Source: an uncultured Dyadobacter sp.
GTDB lineage: Bacteria; Bacteroidota; Bacteroidia; Cytophagales; Spirosomataceae
Reading direction: 5' to 3'
DNA length: 64,000 nt
NCBI RefSeq assembly: GCF_946482605.1
Contig: NZ_CAMLSE010000015.1
Span: 62,001 to 126,000 of the forward strand
The position numbers and the translations under genes are program-made. Positions 24,950-33,976 of this stretch are shown here, piece by piece (positions within the stretch are counted from its first letter, which is position 1; each line of letters opens with the position of its first letter). The notes under the pieces were generated by a model, which was not told the DNA's origin, ran no database searches, and saw only the letters and a program-made list of their open reading frames with translations.

Positions 24950-25948
24950 TTATTTCAGAATGTAAACTCCCTTTCCTGTACCCAGCCATATTTCCCCGGC
25001 CGGGCTTTGTGCGAATGTAAATATCCCTTCGCTTTCGTCCAGGTCTTTCATTTCCCACCGGCCACTTTGGAACACGCCATATTCCTTGCCGCTTGAAAAG
25101 GACGCCCAAACACGGTTTTCCCGATCGACGAACACCCGGTGGGTCATATAGATCACCTTATCCTCCTGCGGAAGACTGATGATATTGGCCTGCTGACCGT
25201 TGAAACGGAATATTTGCGGTCGCCTGGCGACCATTGTACTGGAAAGACCGTAGTCGATTGAAACAAATAATTCATTTTGCCTGTCGGTGACGATGTTCCC
25301 GAAATAATAAGGGTTGAAACCAAGCTCCTTTGCTCCGAATACGTCCCATTTACCTTCCCTGATCCGGACAATCGAAGTAGTATTGACGCCATCGTTGACC
25401 GCAGCCCAAATGGTGTTTTGCTGGTCTACCGCAACTCCGGCGATGAGGTTGCCGGGTAATGCGGAGTTTTTTGGTGTAAAAGTGCTGAAACGGTTGCCAT
25501 CATATTCGACCAGTCCACCCTCCCCGAAGCCGCCGGAGGCAAACCAGATGTTATCAGCCGCATCGATCCCGATCGAACGTACTGCCTTGCCGGGCAGGCT
25601 GAATTCTTTGGAATCAAATCGGGTGAATTTTGTACCATCATATCGGACGAGATCATCAGTTCCGATCCAGACGTTTCCTTTCTTGTCGACCTTGATATCC
25701 CAGATGGGTGCTTTGTTCAAAATGGAGTTTGTGGAATCAAAGACGACGATTCCTGAGGCGTTGTACCGGATCAGCCCCTGACTTAGCGTGCCCAGCCAGG
25801 CCGTGCCGGAGGATTCGAAGGCAATGGAGATCACATGGTAGTTTTGAAGTGAAGCGCCCGAAATATGGAGTGGCACCGGATCCTGGTTCCCTCCCTTTTT
25901 GCAGGAAGCGAACATTATAAGGAAAAATAGAGGTATCAGTTTTTTCAT
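24950..25948 (-). CDS. Two-component-regulator-type propeller lipoprotein
   Basis: The 332-residue product starts with a lipoprotein signal (MKKLIPLFFLIMFASC, Cys16). It contains at least five propeller blades of the ligand-binding sensor type found in Bacteroidota hybrid sensors: LGTLSQGLIRYNASG, WIGTDDLVRYDGT, WFASGGFGEGGLVEYDG, WAAVNDGVNT and WLGTGKGVYIL. It has no kinase, membrane or regulator domain, so it is a stand-alone surface or periplasmic propeller. The open frame begins at 26008; the ATG at 25948 gives a correct lipoprotein signal. It follows the acetylesterase-like gene by 96 bases and may belong to the same polysaccharide-related region. Confidence 0.82.
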   Translation of the reverse strand: MKKLIPLFFLIMFASCKKGGNQDPVPLHISGASLQNYHVISIAFESSGTAWLGTLSQGLIRYNASGIVVFDSTNSILNKAPIWDIKVDKKGNVWIGTDDLVRYDGTKFTRFDSKEFSLPGKAVRSIGIDAADNIWFASGGFGEGGLVEYDGNRFSTFTPKNSALPGNLIAGVAVDQQNTIWAAVNDGVNTTSIVRIREGKWDVFGAKELGFNPYYFGNIVTDRQNELFVSIDYGLSSTMVARRPQIFRFNGQQANIISLPQEDKVIYMTHRVFVDRENRVWASFSSGKEYGVFQSGRWEMKDLDESEGIFTFAQSPAGEIWLGTGKGVYILK

Positions 25949-26044
25949 AGGACAAGGAGCATTGATTTGAGGCAGCGGATTGCCCTTAATGACACCTGTA
26001 CACTCCAAGAGGTTGTAATGGTTTGGAAATGAGTTTGATATATA

Positions 26045-28081
26045 TTAATTGAAGATAACACTCCGGGTTGCGGTCTGATCGGCTGAACTGATCTGCAAAA
26101 TGTATTTCCCGGCGGGTAAAGGGTAGAACGGACGCACGGAAATGAGCCCTACGGCTTCCTGTTCCGAAGCTAAGACGGGGTGTTCTTTACCTGCGACGTC
26201 AAAAAGCCGGCATTGAATGTCCTTGCTTTCCGAAGGCATCAGGTAAAATTGCTGTTGCGTAACAGGGTTCGGGAAGACGGTCCAGGCGGGCGGTGCGCCA
26301 TTGCGGAAGACGGTGACGATGGCGGAATAGGCAGTTTCGCTATTGGAATACACCATTCTGATGCGGTAAAAGGCGGTATTAGCCTCTGCATTTGAATCGG
26401 TGAAGCCGAATACGCCGGATTGCCCGCTTACCGGGGGCGCGAAACTTTGCAAGTCGCTGTAATTCATTCCGTCGGTGGTCTTTTGCAGGATCATTTGCTG
26501 CAAACCCGGCGCCGGCGCGGTTACCCAGGCAATGCGCAGGTTTGGTCCGATAGTCCTGGCCGAAATATGACCCACATATTCGATGGTTCTGTGCGACCGA
26601 TCGATATGGAATGGTTCGGTCAAGCTGCCTGGCAACACGGGATTCAGTCCGTTGAGACGAAGCCGGTAGGTTCCATTGGCAAGCGCAGACGGTAGCCGTA
26701 CTGTGAGCGGTGGGGAGTGGATAATGTCCGCCATGCCGGCAAAGTTTCCCTGTTCGTCTATTACCTCTGCACCGATCCGCAGTGTATCGGGAGCTTTTCC
26801 TGTGATATGGTAAGGCAAAATAAAACTCGCGCCCGCGTACATGCGGGAGGGGGTGACGCCTGCATGCAGTGTGTATGCCGGTTGTAAAGGAACAGTTTTG
26901 CCGATCGCAGAATCGGCCAGGCTCCTGTTCCATGCCGTTGCGGCAAGGGTAAGGCCCTGGATTCCCCCGGCGACATTCTCAAAATGCCCAGAGGTTGGCC
27001 TCGGGATTTGAATGGTGTCGAGGTAGGGGCCCTGGAAGACATTGAAACCCGGGATTGCGACCAGCCTGTTCTGAGCTTGGAGGACCGGTTGATAGGGGTC
27101 TGGTTTGGCATTACTTGCCGAATTGCGGGCCATATACCAGGCAACCTGGTAACCCGCGTCCCTGCGGCTATTCTGGATCAGGGTTTTGATGCCATTGAAA
27201 TAGTCTTCTTCCTTGAAGCCTAATTGCGCATCATTTTCGCCATGTGCCCAAAGTATCGCCCTTATGCCGGTTGAAGCGGTCATGAACCGCAGGGTATTGA
27301 CGATATTGCTGTAAGGTTGCCGGTTGGGCCAGAATCGGCCTACATACAGGTTGAATGCATCCTTGCCCGATGCCGCGTCACGGTAGTTATCTGCGTTGGC
27401 GGCAGCCCAGGCCGCATTAAAAAAGAGAACTGGCGTTTTCCACCTCTTAAACAGCATATCCCCCAGCTCGCCCCAGTACCAGGATGTTTCCCCATTTGGA
27501 AAAATGAAATTTTCATTTGTTAACACTTCAAACTCCGGTACAGGCATGGGCCCGTCCGGTGCCACGGTGATGTTGTCGTTGTTGAGGATTTTGTTGATCG
27601 CATTAAAAGACACCACATTGGGGCCTGCATTTTTGGAGCCGAGTCCCGGCAATCCCATTGCATTAGAATTACCCGTGACGAGAAATACTTCCCCGATTCC
27701 TACACGGTCGACAATGGCCGAATCCAGTACACCATCGTTCGAAGTTCCTGTCAGTTTGAGCCGGTACCAACCGGTTGAAGCGGTGAAGGTTGCATGGAGA
27801 AATCCCTGCATGGTTTGATCGGCACTGAACATTACTTCCTGTGCAGGCCGTGTGTTGCCTTCGATGGCTGTCAGCGTTGCCGTAATGCGGGCGTACGGGT
27901 AATGGGCATACGCCGTTACCCCGATCGTCGCAGTTCCGGAGGCGTTCCGCTGCATGACCAGGTTACGGGTAGGGGAAGTAATGATAAGCTGTCCGTCGGC
28001 CTGGTTATAACTTATGAGCAGTAATAAACTGATCCGGAGACACAGCGGCCGGCAGGCAGCACGATAAATCCATTCCAACAT
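26045..28081 (-). CDS. Secreted SGNH/sialate O-acetylesterase-like protein with T9SS sorting domain
   Basis: The 678-residue protein has a signal peptide through NQADGQ and an N-terminal beta domain. A SASA/SGNH esterase domain follows from about residue 125 (GEVFLVTGNSNAMGLPGLG, with the nucleophile Ser in GNSN; a later segment reads LWAHGENDAQLG). The C-terminus has a fibronectin-like stretch and a sorting domain (WTVFPNPVTQQQFYLM to LPAGKYILQISS). It probably removes acetyl or similar groups from a sugar polymer at the cell surface. The usual family motif is GQSN; Asn for Gln is a mild variation. It is downstream of SusC/SusD on the same strand, but a terminator lies between. Confidence 0.8.
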   Translation of the reverse strand: MLEWIYRAACRPLCLRISLLLLISYNQADGQLIITSPTRNLVMQRNASGTATIGVTAYAHYPYARITATLTAIEGNTRPAQEVMFSADQTMQGFLHATFTASTGWYRLKLTGTSNDGVLDSAIVDRVGIGEVFLVTGNSNAMGLPGLGSKNAGPNVVSFNAINKILNNDNITVAPDGPMPVPEFEVLTNENFIFPNGETSWYWGELGDMLFKRWKTPVLFFNAAWAAANADNYRDAASGKDAFNLYVGRFWPNRQPYSNIVNTLRFMTASTGIRAILWAHGENDAQLGFKEEDYFNGIKTLIQNSRRDAGYQVAWYMARNSASNAKPDPYQPVLQAQNRLVAIPGFNVFQGPYLDTIQIPRPTSGHFENVAGGIQGLTLAATAWNRSLADSAIGKTVPLQPAYTLHAGVTPSRMYAGASFILPYHITGKAPDTLRIGAEVIDEQGNFAGMADIIHSPPLTVRLPSALANGTYRLRLNGLNPVLPGSLTEPFHIDRSHRTIEYVGHISARTIGPNLRIAWVTAPAPGLQQMILQKTTDGMNYSDLQSFAPPVSGQSGVFGFTDSNAEANTAFYRIRMVYSNSETAYSAIVTVFRNGAPPAWTVFPNPVTQQQFYLMPSESKDIQCRLFDVAGKEHPVLASEQEAVGLISVRPFYPLPAGKYILQISSADQTATRSVIFN

Positions 28082-28158
28082 GGGCTATTCTCTGGGATTG
28101 TTTTGAAGATGAATATAAGGGAAAATGGCTTCGCAGGAATGCGCGCCTGTATGTAGAA

Positions 28159-28191
28159 CGAAAAAAGCCGACCCTCAGATGAAGGCCGGCT
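28159..28191 (-). terminator. Terminator after SusD
   Basis: On the minus strand AAAGCCGGCC (complement of 28182-28191) pairs with GGTCGGCTTT (complement of 28162-28171) with one G-T pair, followed by six T residues. It lies 24 bases after the SusD stop. Confidence 0.85.
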
Positions 28192-28214
28192 TTCGCAAAA
28201 CAGATAAGAAAATA

Positions 28215-29783
28215 TCAATTGTAGCCTGGGTTCTGTGGTCTCAGGCTAGGACTGTTTGTCATTTCCTGAGTACCAAGCGGGAACAGCAGGTGTTTCGCCT
28301 GTAATGCTGCGCCGCCACTCACGTTAAGGTTTCTGTGACCAACGAATTCGTCGAAGTTTTTGGTTTCTTCGTTGAATACCTTGCGCAAACGCACCATGTC
28401 GAACCAGGTAATGCCTTCGTAAGCAAACTCATACCAGCGCTCACGCCATACCGCCTCTTTGAAAGAAGTGGGAGTGAATGCACCCATTGCAGGTGTTTTC
28501 AACTGTGCACGGTCGCGGATACGTTTGTAAGCGTCGTAGGCCTCCTGATTAACAGTACCCAGCTCGGCTTGCGCTTCTGCATACATAAGCAGTACTTCTG
28601 CGTAGCGGATCTGGTTTACGTTCAGGTTGTTAAGACGGGTAGGGGTAATGCCCGGTCCGCCCAAAGCAGCGATGTTGAAATACTTGAACACGTAAGGTGC
28701 ACCCAGTTCGAATTTGGCTCCCGTTCCATTCGTGTAATAGGAAGTGTAAAACCATCCCTCCTGATCCTTGGTACGAAGGTCGCCCGTTTCGTAGGATTTG
28801 TAGAACGACGTGGTGGGAACCGTACTTCCGGTGCCGCTAAGCCCTGCATAGGTCACGGCTTTGAAGTTCGGGAAGTAGTCGTTTAGCGGGAAAGCCTGTA
28901 CTGCGGTGTTGTACTGGATCTGGAACAGGTGTTCAACCCTGTTTTTCAGGTTTTCCTGGTGCAACTCTTTGTAAGTAGCAAATAAGTTGAGCGTCGCCGG
29001 ATTAGCCTTCGAGTAAGTGATCACTTCAAGAGCTTTGTCGGCCGCCAGCTTGTAATGCGACTGTCCTTTTTGCAACGGGAAACCTGCCATCGTAAGGTAC
29101 ACTTTCGATAAAAGCGCTTTCACAGCCATTTTAGATACACGTCCATTGGTATTAAAATCGGCAAATCCGGCAGCTTCGGCAGCTTGCAGGTCTTCCAGGA
29201 TCAGTTTATAAACTTCTTCCTGTGGGGCCCGGGTTGGGAAGAAGTCTTCCGAGTCGGCAGTTTGTGGTTTTGTGATCAATGGCACATCGCCCCACAATCT
29301 TACCGCGTAGAAATAAGCCCATGCACGAAGGAATTTCGCTTCGCCGATCAGTCTCACCTTCTGCGGCTCATTGGCAGCCGGAAATGGAATGCCCGGGATC
29401 TTGTCGATAGCCAGGTTCGCGTTGGCGATCACACGATACAGACCGTTCCACCAGTTACTGATGTGTCCTGTGTTACCATCGTAAATGAGGGCGTACAGGT
29501 TGTTGAGGTCGGAGTTCTGACCTGTTTCAGTGGTAGCAGTACCGGTAACGGCTTCAAGCATTTGCCAGTTGGCCGAGAAAATCCCCGCAGCATCACCATA
29601 GAAGCGCGTTTCTGCATAGGTAGCAGCCACAGCGGCTTCTGCGTGGTCAGGGAGGGTGTAGAAGATATCCGGTTGAAGATTGGACGGGTCCTTTTCATCC
29701 AAAAAGTCGGAGCAAGCTGTCGGGCCCAGCAGGATCGCCCCGCAGAACATTAGCTTATAGATATTCTTGTTATATAGTTTCAT
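28215..29783 (-). CDS. SusD/RagB family outer membrane lipoprotein
   Basis: SusD proteins form the lid of the SusC pore and bind the incoming glycan or peptide. This 522-residue protein has a lipoprotein signal (FCGAILLGPTACSDFLDEKDPSNL) and the family TPR helices (GEAKFLRAWAYFYAVRLWGDVPLI). The end has the usual RYAEVLLMYAEAQAELG, YKRIRDRAQL and WRERWYEFAYEGITWFDMVRL. An ATG at 29795 is also in frame; the one at 29783 starts MKLYNKNIYK and suits the signal better. It follows SusC by 39 bases, forming the canonical pair, and is followed by a terminator. The ligand is not indicated. Confidence 0.95.
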   Translation of the reverse strand: MKLYNKNIYKLMFCGAILLGPTACSDFLDEKDPSNLQPDIFYTLPDHAEAAVAATYAETRFYGDAAGIFSANWQMLEAVTGTATTETGQNSDLNNLYALIYDGNTGHISNWWNGLYRVIANANLAIDKIPGIPFPAANEPQKVRLIGEAKFLRAWAYFYAVRLWGDVPLITKPQTADSEDFFPTRAPQEEVYKLILEDLQAAEAAGFADFNTNGRVSKMAVKALLSKVYLTMAGFPLQKGQSHYKLAADKALEVITYSKANPATLNLFATYKELHQENLKNRVEHLFQIQYNTAVQAFPLNDYFPNFKAVTYAGLSGTGSTVPTTSFYKSYETGDLRTKDQEGWFYTSYYTNGTGAKFELGAPYVFKYFNIAALGGPGITPTRLNNLNVNQIRYAEVLLMYAEAQAELGTVNQEAYDAYKRIRDRAQLKTPAMGAFTPTSFKEAVWRERWYEFAYEGITWFDMVRLRKVFNEETKNFDEFVGHRNLNVSGGAALQAKHLLFPLGTQEMTNSPSLRPQNPGYN

Positions 29784-29822
29784 ACTGAAATTCATTTTTT
29801 AATGATACTACGGTTTCCGTGG

Positions 29823-32800
29823 TTAGAATGCAACCTGAATACCTCCCATGAAAGTGGTTGGTTTCGGATAGCTGTGCCAGATCATCCCTTGCGAGAATAC
29901 GTTGTCAGCATCTCCACCGCGGATCGGCGTTTGCTCAGGGTCGCCAAACGGATATTTGCTGATCAGGAAGAAGTTCTGAGCCGAAACATAGAGTCTCAGT
30001 TTGCTCATTTTCAGCCTGCTTGCAATTTCGGATGGGATGTTATAGCCCAGCAACAGGTTACGGCCGCGAATAAATGAGCCGTCGAAGATCCAGTGGGTAT
30101 CAACGTTGGTTACGTAACCCGCTTTGGTATCACGGATCTGAGCAATCGAAGTGTTCTGGTTCTCAGGTGTCCATGCATCAAGCACAGTCGCGTAGCTGTT
30201 AGCCAATGCCTGACGGTCTTCGCTGGCGTGCAGGTTCATGTCCATCAGGTCGTTCCCGTACGAGAATTGCAGGTCAAGGGTCAGGTCAAAGTTTCCGTAA
30301 CGCAAGCTGTTGGAGAATGATCCCCAGCCTTTGGGGCTACCGTTTCCGATAATGCTGCGGTCGGCGTCGGTGATCGCATTGTCACCATTTACATCTTTGT
30401 ACTTGATATCCCCCGGAAGCATTTTCAGGTTACCGCGGTAGCTGGTGAATTTCGCAGCCTGGTCTCTTTCAGCTTCGCTCCATGTGCCCAGACGGGTAAG
30501 GCCCCAGAATGCACCGGCAGGCTGTCCGATACGGATTACGCTGGTTTGGTTGGTGATCGAAGGACCGCCCACACCGAAGATATCCGATGGCGTTGCCAGT
30601 GACAACACTTTGTTCCTGTTGAACGAGATGTTGAAGCTGGTATTCCAAGTGAACTTCGAATTTTCAATGTTAACCGTGTTCAGGCTAAATTCGAAACCTT
30701 TGTTTTCCATCGATCCGATGTTCTTTCTGATCGTCGCGTAACCGCTTGTACGTGGTACGGGCGCATCGAGGAGCATGTCGGTGGTTTTGCGATAGTAGTA
30801 GTCAGCCTCGAAAGAGATTCTTCCTTTCAGGAAACTGATTTCCACACCAGCGTCGGTTTGAGCAGTTTTTTCCCATTTCAAATCTTTGTTCGGCAATCTG
30901 TTGATACCTGTTCCGCTCACACGTGTATCATTGTAGATAGCAGCGTAGTTCGATCTCAGCAATGGCAGTGACGAGTATGGAGGGATCTCAGAGTTACCTG
31001 TTAAACCGTAGCTGGTACGAACCTTCAAGTTTGAAATAATCGTATTGCCTTTCAGGAACTCTTCGTCAGATACCTTCCACGCGAGGGCGGCCGATGGGAA
31101 GAATGCAAATTTGTGGTTATCCCCGAATTTAGAAGAACCATCCGCACGACCGGTCACTGTGAAAAGGTATTTGTCCAGTAAGGTATAGTTCACACGACCA
31201 AAATAGGAGTTAAATGCAAAACGCTGCGCTCCTGAGACGTATGGGTTATTGGATGGCAATACAGCACCCGCACCCAGGTTGTCGAATCCGAAATAGTCGG
31301 TAGAGAAGCTTTGGGAACCTATACCAGTTGTGCTGACATTGGTTTCCTGCCATGAAATACCTGCCAGGGCATTGATCGAGTGGATACCAAAAGTCTTATT
31401 GTAAGTCAGGAGGTTCTCCCATGACCAGAAAGTTTCTTTTCTGTTGTCTTTTCTGGCAGTACCCAGCTCGTTCGGCGTCAATGTACGGGTTTGCGACTGG
31501 TTGGCTTCCTGCGTGATCACGTTCACACCGAGTACCGAACGGAATTCCAGGCCTTTTGCCAGGGTAACGTTTCCGTAAAGGCTACCCAGGGTGGTTTGGG
31601 TATTCAGGTTGAATTTACGTCCGTACAACCGGTGTACCGAGCTCATTGAACCTTCTGCTCCGGGGAAATCGCGGTTGTTTGCATAAGATCCGTCTGGCCA
31701 TTTCACAGGAAGGAACGGGAAGTCTTCCACCATCTGGCGGGGAACCGCGTCGCTGATGTCGACAAGGTTTTCAGCCTGGTTGTTGTAGCTCAGCGTACCA
31801 CCGAGACGCAGCCATTTCTTCACCTGGTCGTCGATGCTGAAACGGGTAGCGTAACGTTTCAGGTAGGAAGTTTTAATCAAACCTTGGTCGTCGCGGTAAT
31901 TGAGTGACAGCGAGTAGGTGGTTCTTTCGTTACCGCCGCTGAAACCCAGCTGGTGGTTTTGTGAAACACGGTTTTGGGTCGATTCTTTGAACCAGTCGGT
32001 ATCATAGTTGGGTGCAAATGTACCGTCGGCGTTCTTTGTGAAAACGTCGGGGTGAGCAGCCGCCAATGTTGCACGACGCACCTGTGGATCGTGGCTTTTG
32101 TATTTACCTTCGGCCCATCCAGCGGGGTCGAACTTCTCCATATTCTTGTATGCGAGATCTTCAACCGCCATATACTGCTTGGCATTCAATACTTTCGCTC
32201 TCTTCGGCCCGGCTGTGGGGACGCTCAGGTCGAGACCGTAAGTAATCGTGCTTTCGCCTGACTTACCTCTTTTGGTAGTGACCATGATTACCCCGTTGGC
32301 ACCACGCGCACCATAGATCGCAGTCGAAGAAGCATCTTTCAAGACCTCAACAGATACGATATCGTTGGGGTTGATGAAGTCGATCGCCTGGCTTTGCTGG
32401 TTCTGGTTACCTTGCGGAAGCATCACACCATCCACCACGTACAACGGGTTGTTGGACGAGTTGATGGAGCTGAACCCACGTATACGTACGTTGGCGCGAC
32501 CACCCGGGCGGCCCGAGTTTACGTTTACCTGTACCCCGGAGATCTTACCTTGCAATGCCTGGTTCAGGGACGGAGCAGGGCGCTCTCTCAATTGTTCTTC
32601 TTTTACGGAACCGACAGAACCGGTAAGGTCGGATTTCTTTGCGGTACCGTACCCGATCACGACCACTTCACTTAATGCCTTGGAGTCAGCCATAAGCGCA
32701 AGGTCGAGTGTCGTGCGGTTACCTACGACAGCTTCCTGGCTTATATAGCCTACAAAGCTGAAAACGAGGGTCGCATTGTCGGGAACGGACAGGGTGTAAT

Positions 32801-33053
32801 TACCTTCTCCGTCTGTGGTAGTACCGGTGCTGGTACCTTTCAGCACGACGTTCACGCCGGGCAGTCCGTCACCGGTTTCCTTGTCGGTTACTTTGCCTTT
32901 GAGTGTTTTATCGGCACGGATAATGGAAGTAATTCCTGAGTTGGCGTGGTTTGCGGTCGCTATGATGGGGCTTGCGAGCGCGGGCAGGAGCAATAGGGAA
33001 TTTCGGATGCCCCTCATTCGGGACAACCATTGAATGGTATCGGTATTTTTCAT
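29823..33053 (-). CDS. SusC/RagA family TonB-linked outer membrane transporter
   Basis: The 1,076-residue protein has a signal region, then a carboxypeptidase-regulatory-like beta domain (LKGKVTDKETGDGLPGVNVVLKG). A TonB plug follows (VVVIGYGTAKKSDLTGSVGSVKEEQL, GRANVRIRGFSSINSSNNPLYVVDGV), then a 22-strand barrel to the C-terminus (YPKPTTFMGGIQVAF). It imports large nutrients across the outer membrane using TonB energy, with SusD as its lid. No anti-sigma or ECF sigma genes lie nearby, so control is more likely by another regulator. A long non-coding region with a LacI-type palindrome and a 27-codon ORF lies upstream. Confidence 0.96.
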   Translation of the reverse strand: MKNTDTIQWLSRMRGIRNSLLLLPALASPIIATANHANSGITSIIRADKTLKGKVTDKETGDGLPGVNVVLKGTSTGTTTDGEGNYTLSVPDNATLVFSFVGYISQEAVVGNRTTLDLALMADSKALSEVVVIGYGTAKKSDLTGSVGSVKEEQLRERPAPSLNQALQGKISGVQVNVNSGRPGGRANVRIRGFSSINSSNNPLYVVDGVMLPQGNQNQQSQAIDFINPNDIVSVEVLKDASSTAIYGARGANGVIMVTTKRGKSGESTITYGLDLSVPTAGPKRAKVLNAKQYMAVEDLAYKNMEKFDPAGWAEGKYKSHDPQVRRATLAAAHPDVFTKNADGTFAPNYDTDWFKESTQNRVSQNHQLGFSGGNERTTYSLSLNYRDDQGLIKTSYLKRYATRFSIDDQVKKWLRLGGTLSYNNQAENLVDISDAVPRQMVEDFPFLPVKWPDGSYANNRDFPGAEGSMSSVHRLYGRKFNLNTQTTLGSLYGNVTLAKGLEFRSVLGVNVITQEANQSQTRTLTPNELGTARKDNRKETFWSWENLLTYNKTFGIHSINALAGISWQETNVSTTGIGSQSFSTDYFGFDNLGAGAVLPSNNPYVSGAQRFAFNSYFGRVNYTLLDKYLFTVTGRADGSSKFGDNHKFAFFPSAALAWKVSDEEFLKGNTIISNLKVRTSYGLTGNSEIPPYSSLPLLRSNYAAIYNDTRVSGTGINRLPNKDLKWEKTAQTDAGVEISFLKGRISFEADYYYRKTTDMLLDAPVPRTSGYATIRKNIGSMENKGFEFSLNTVNIENSKFTWNTSFNISFNRNKVLSLATPSDIFGVGGPSITNQTSVIRIGQPAGAFWGLTRLGTWSEAERDQAAKFTSYRGNLKMLPGDIKYKDVNGDNAITDADRSIIGNGSPKGWGSFSNSLRYGNFDLTLDLQFSYGNDLMDMNLHASEDRQALANSYATVLDAWTPENQNTSIAQIRDTKAGYVTNVDTHWIFDGSFIRGRNLLLGYNIPSEIASRLKMSKLRLYVSAQNFFLISKYPFGDPEQTPIRGGDADNVFSQGMIWHSYPKPTTFMGGIQVAF

Positions 33054-33065
33054 GTAGTAGGCTTG

Positions 33066-33149
33066 TTAAACGTTTCTCATGCAGTGTTGGAAATCGCGAA
33101 TTTTAATTTTCTTCAGGTCGTTAGGCGGTTGTTTTTCTTTTTTAGTCAT
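33066..33149 (-). CDS. Possible 27-residue leader ORF before susC
   Basis: An ATG at 33149 opens a 27-codon frame ending at TAA (33066), 12 bases before the susC start. The product begins MTKKEKQPPND and is strongly basic (nine Lys/Arg). It is too short for any domain call. Its position immediately before susC, in the same direction, suggests a leader peptide or translationally coupled small protein, but I have no independent proof that it is made. Confidence 0.35.
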   Translation of the reverse strand: MTKKEKQPPNDLKKIKIRDFQHCMRNV

Positions 33150-33504
33150 AGTTCTCGGTTTACAGTTAACATTGTTCGTTTATTGGCAAAAAATTATACT
33201 TGGTATTCAATTAATTACATTTTTCCAGGGCCATGACTTTTCATCGCCTGGTGTTCGAAATCAAATCTTGATCACTAGGCCTGGCAACACTGTTTCAAAG
33301 AAGGCAATGGTAACGCCGCGTTTTTCTCTGACGGAGGATAGGATTAGGAGATTAGTGCCGGGCATAAGCCGGTAATCTGCCGGTACAATACTTTAAATGG
33401 GGTGGCGTCAGTAGGCATTAATAAAAGTCTTTAAAAAAACGCATTGCAATATTATGATATTTTACAATAGATTTCGAATAACGGGTGTTAAAAAACATAA
33501 ATAT

Positions 33505-33524
33505 TTATGCAAACGTTTGCATAA
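33505..33524. promoter_or_regulatory. Perfect 20-bp LacI-family-type operator
   Basis: TTATGCAAACGTTTGCATAA is a perfect palindrome. Its core GCAAACGTTTGC matches operators of the LacI/PurR family, which have a central CG. It lies about 450 bases upstream of susC and the same distance from the rightward gene. No LacI gene is present in the window. Confidence 0.65.
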
Positions 33525-33909
33525 TTTTTGTTCGAAATTTGTCTTTTGTCTCAAATAATCAGGCAGTTATGGAGTTGCATACATGCCTAAAAGCCGCCTT
33601 TTCCGGTATATTCTGACGGGTCTGCTTTTGTCAAAATCCTATAATTGCAGAGCATTATCGAGCCGGTATTGAGTCAAAATCATATACTATGAACCAGCGG
33701 CTTGTTGCTTGCCTACCTCCCGCTGTGGAACGGGGAGGGCCCGGTTTTTCTCCGTGAAAGTTTTCCTATACTTTCGGTGTGGCTTTTTAGTCGGTGTGCG
33801 TAGTCATCGGCGGCGGGTTTGGCGGGCGATATGCAACGGAAGATCCCGTCCGGCATGTCTATTCCTTTGACGTTTGGTAAAAAGGCCTTTACAGGAACGT
33901 TCCTGTGGT

Positions 33910-33917
33910 TATCTTTG
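33910..33917 (+). promoter_or_regulatory. -7 promoter element (TATCTTTG)
   Basis: TATCTTTG matches TAnnTTTG, with TTTAC at 33888-33892 as a possible -33 element about 18 bases upstream. It lies 60 bases before the TTG start at 33977. A second exact match, TATTTTTG, is at 33956-33963. Confidence 0.5.
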
Positions 33918-33976
33918 GGGAGGTTGAATGCCGGAAAGGCCGGTTAGTACATTGTTATTTTTGTTAATAAGAGATT

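Larger units (their letters stand above)
33150..33976. other. Long non-coding region between divergent susC and the polytopic protein gene
   Basis: This 827-base region has no ORF that I can support. It contains the LacI-type palindrome at 33505-33524 and exact -7 promoter motifs at 33910-33917 and 33956-33963 for the rightward gene. On the minus strand I see no exact -7 element for susC; a loose TAATTTTTTG occurs near 33190-33200. I see no tRNA-like fold or riboswitch that I recognise. Confidence 0.5.

Noticed and set aside
33030..33375. Two overlapping short plus-strand frames in the susC leader
   Set aside because: They are rich in Phe/Leu/Arg without order, overlap each other and have no promoter placed for them; the region reads as non-coding.
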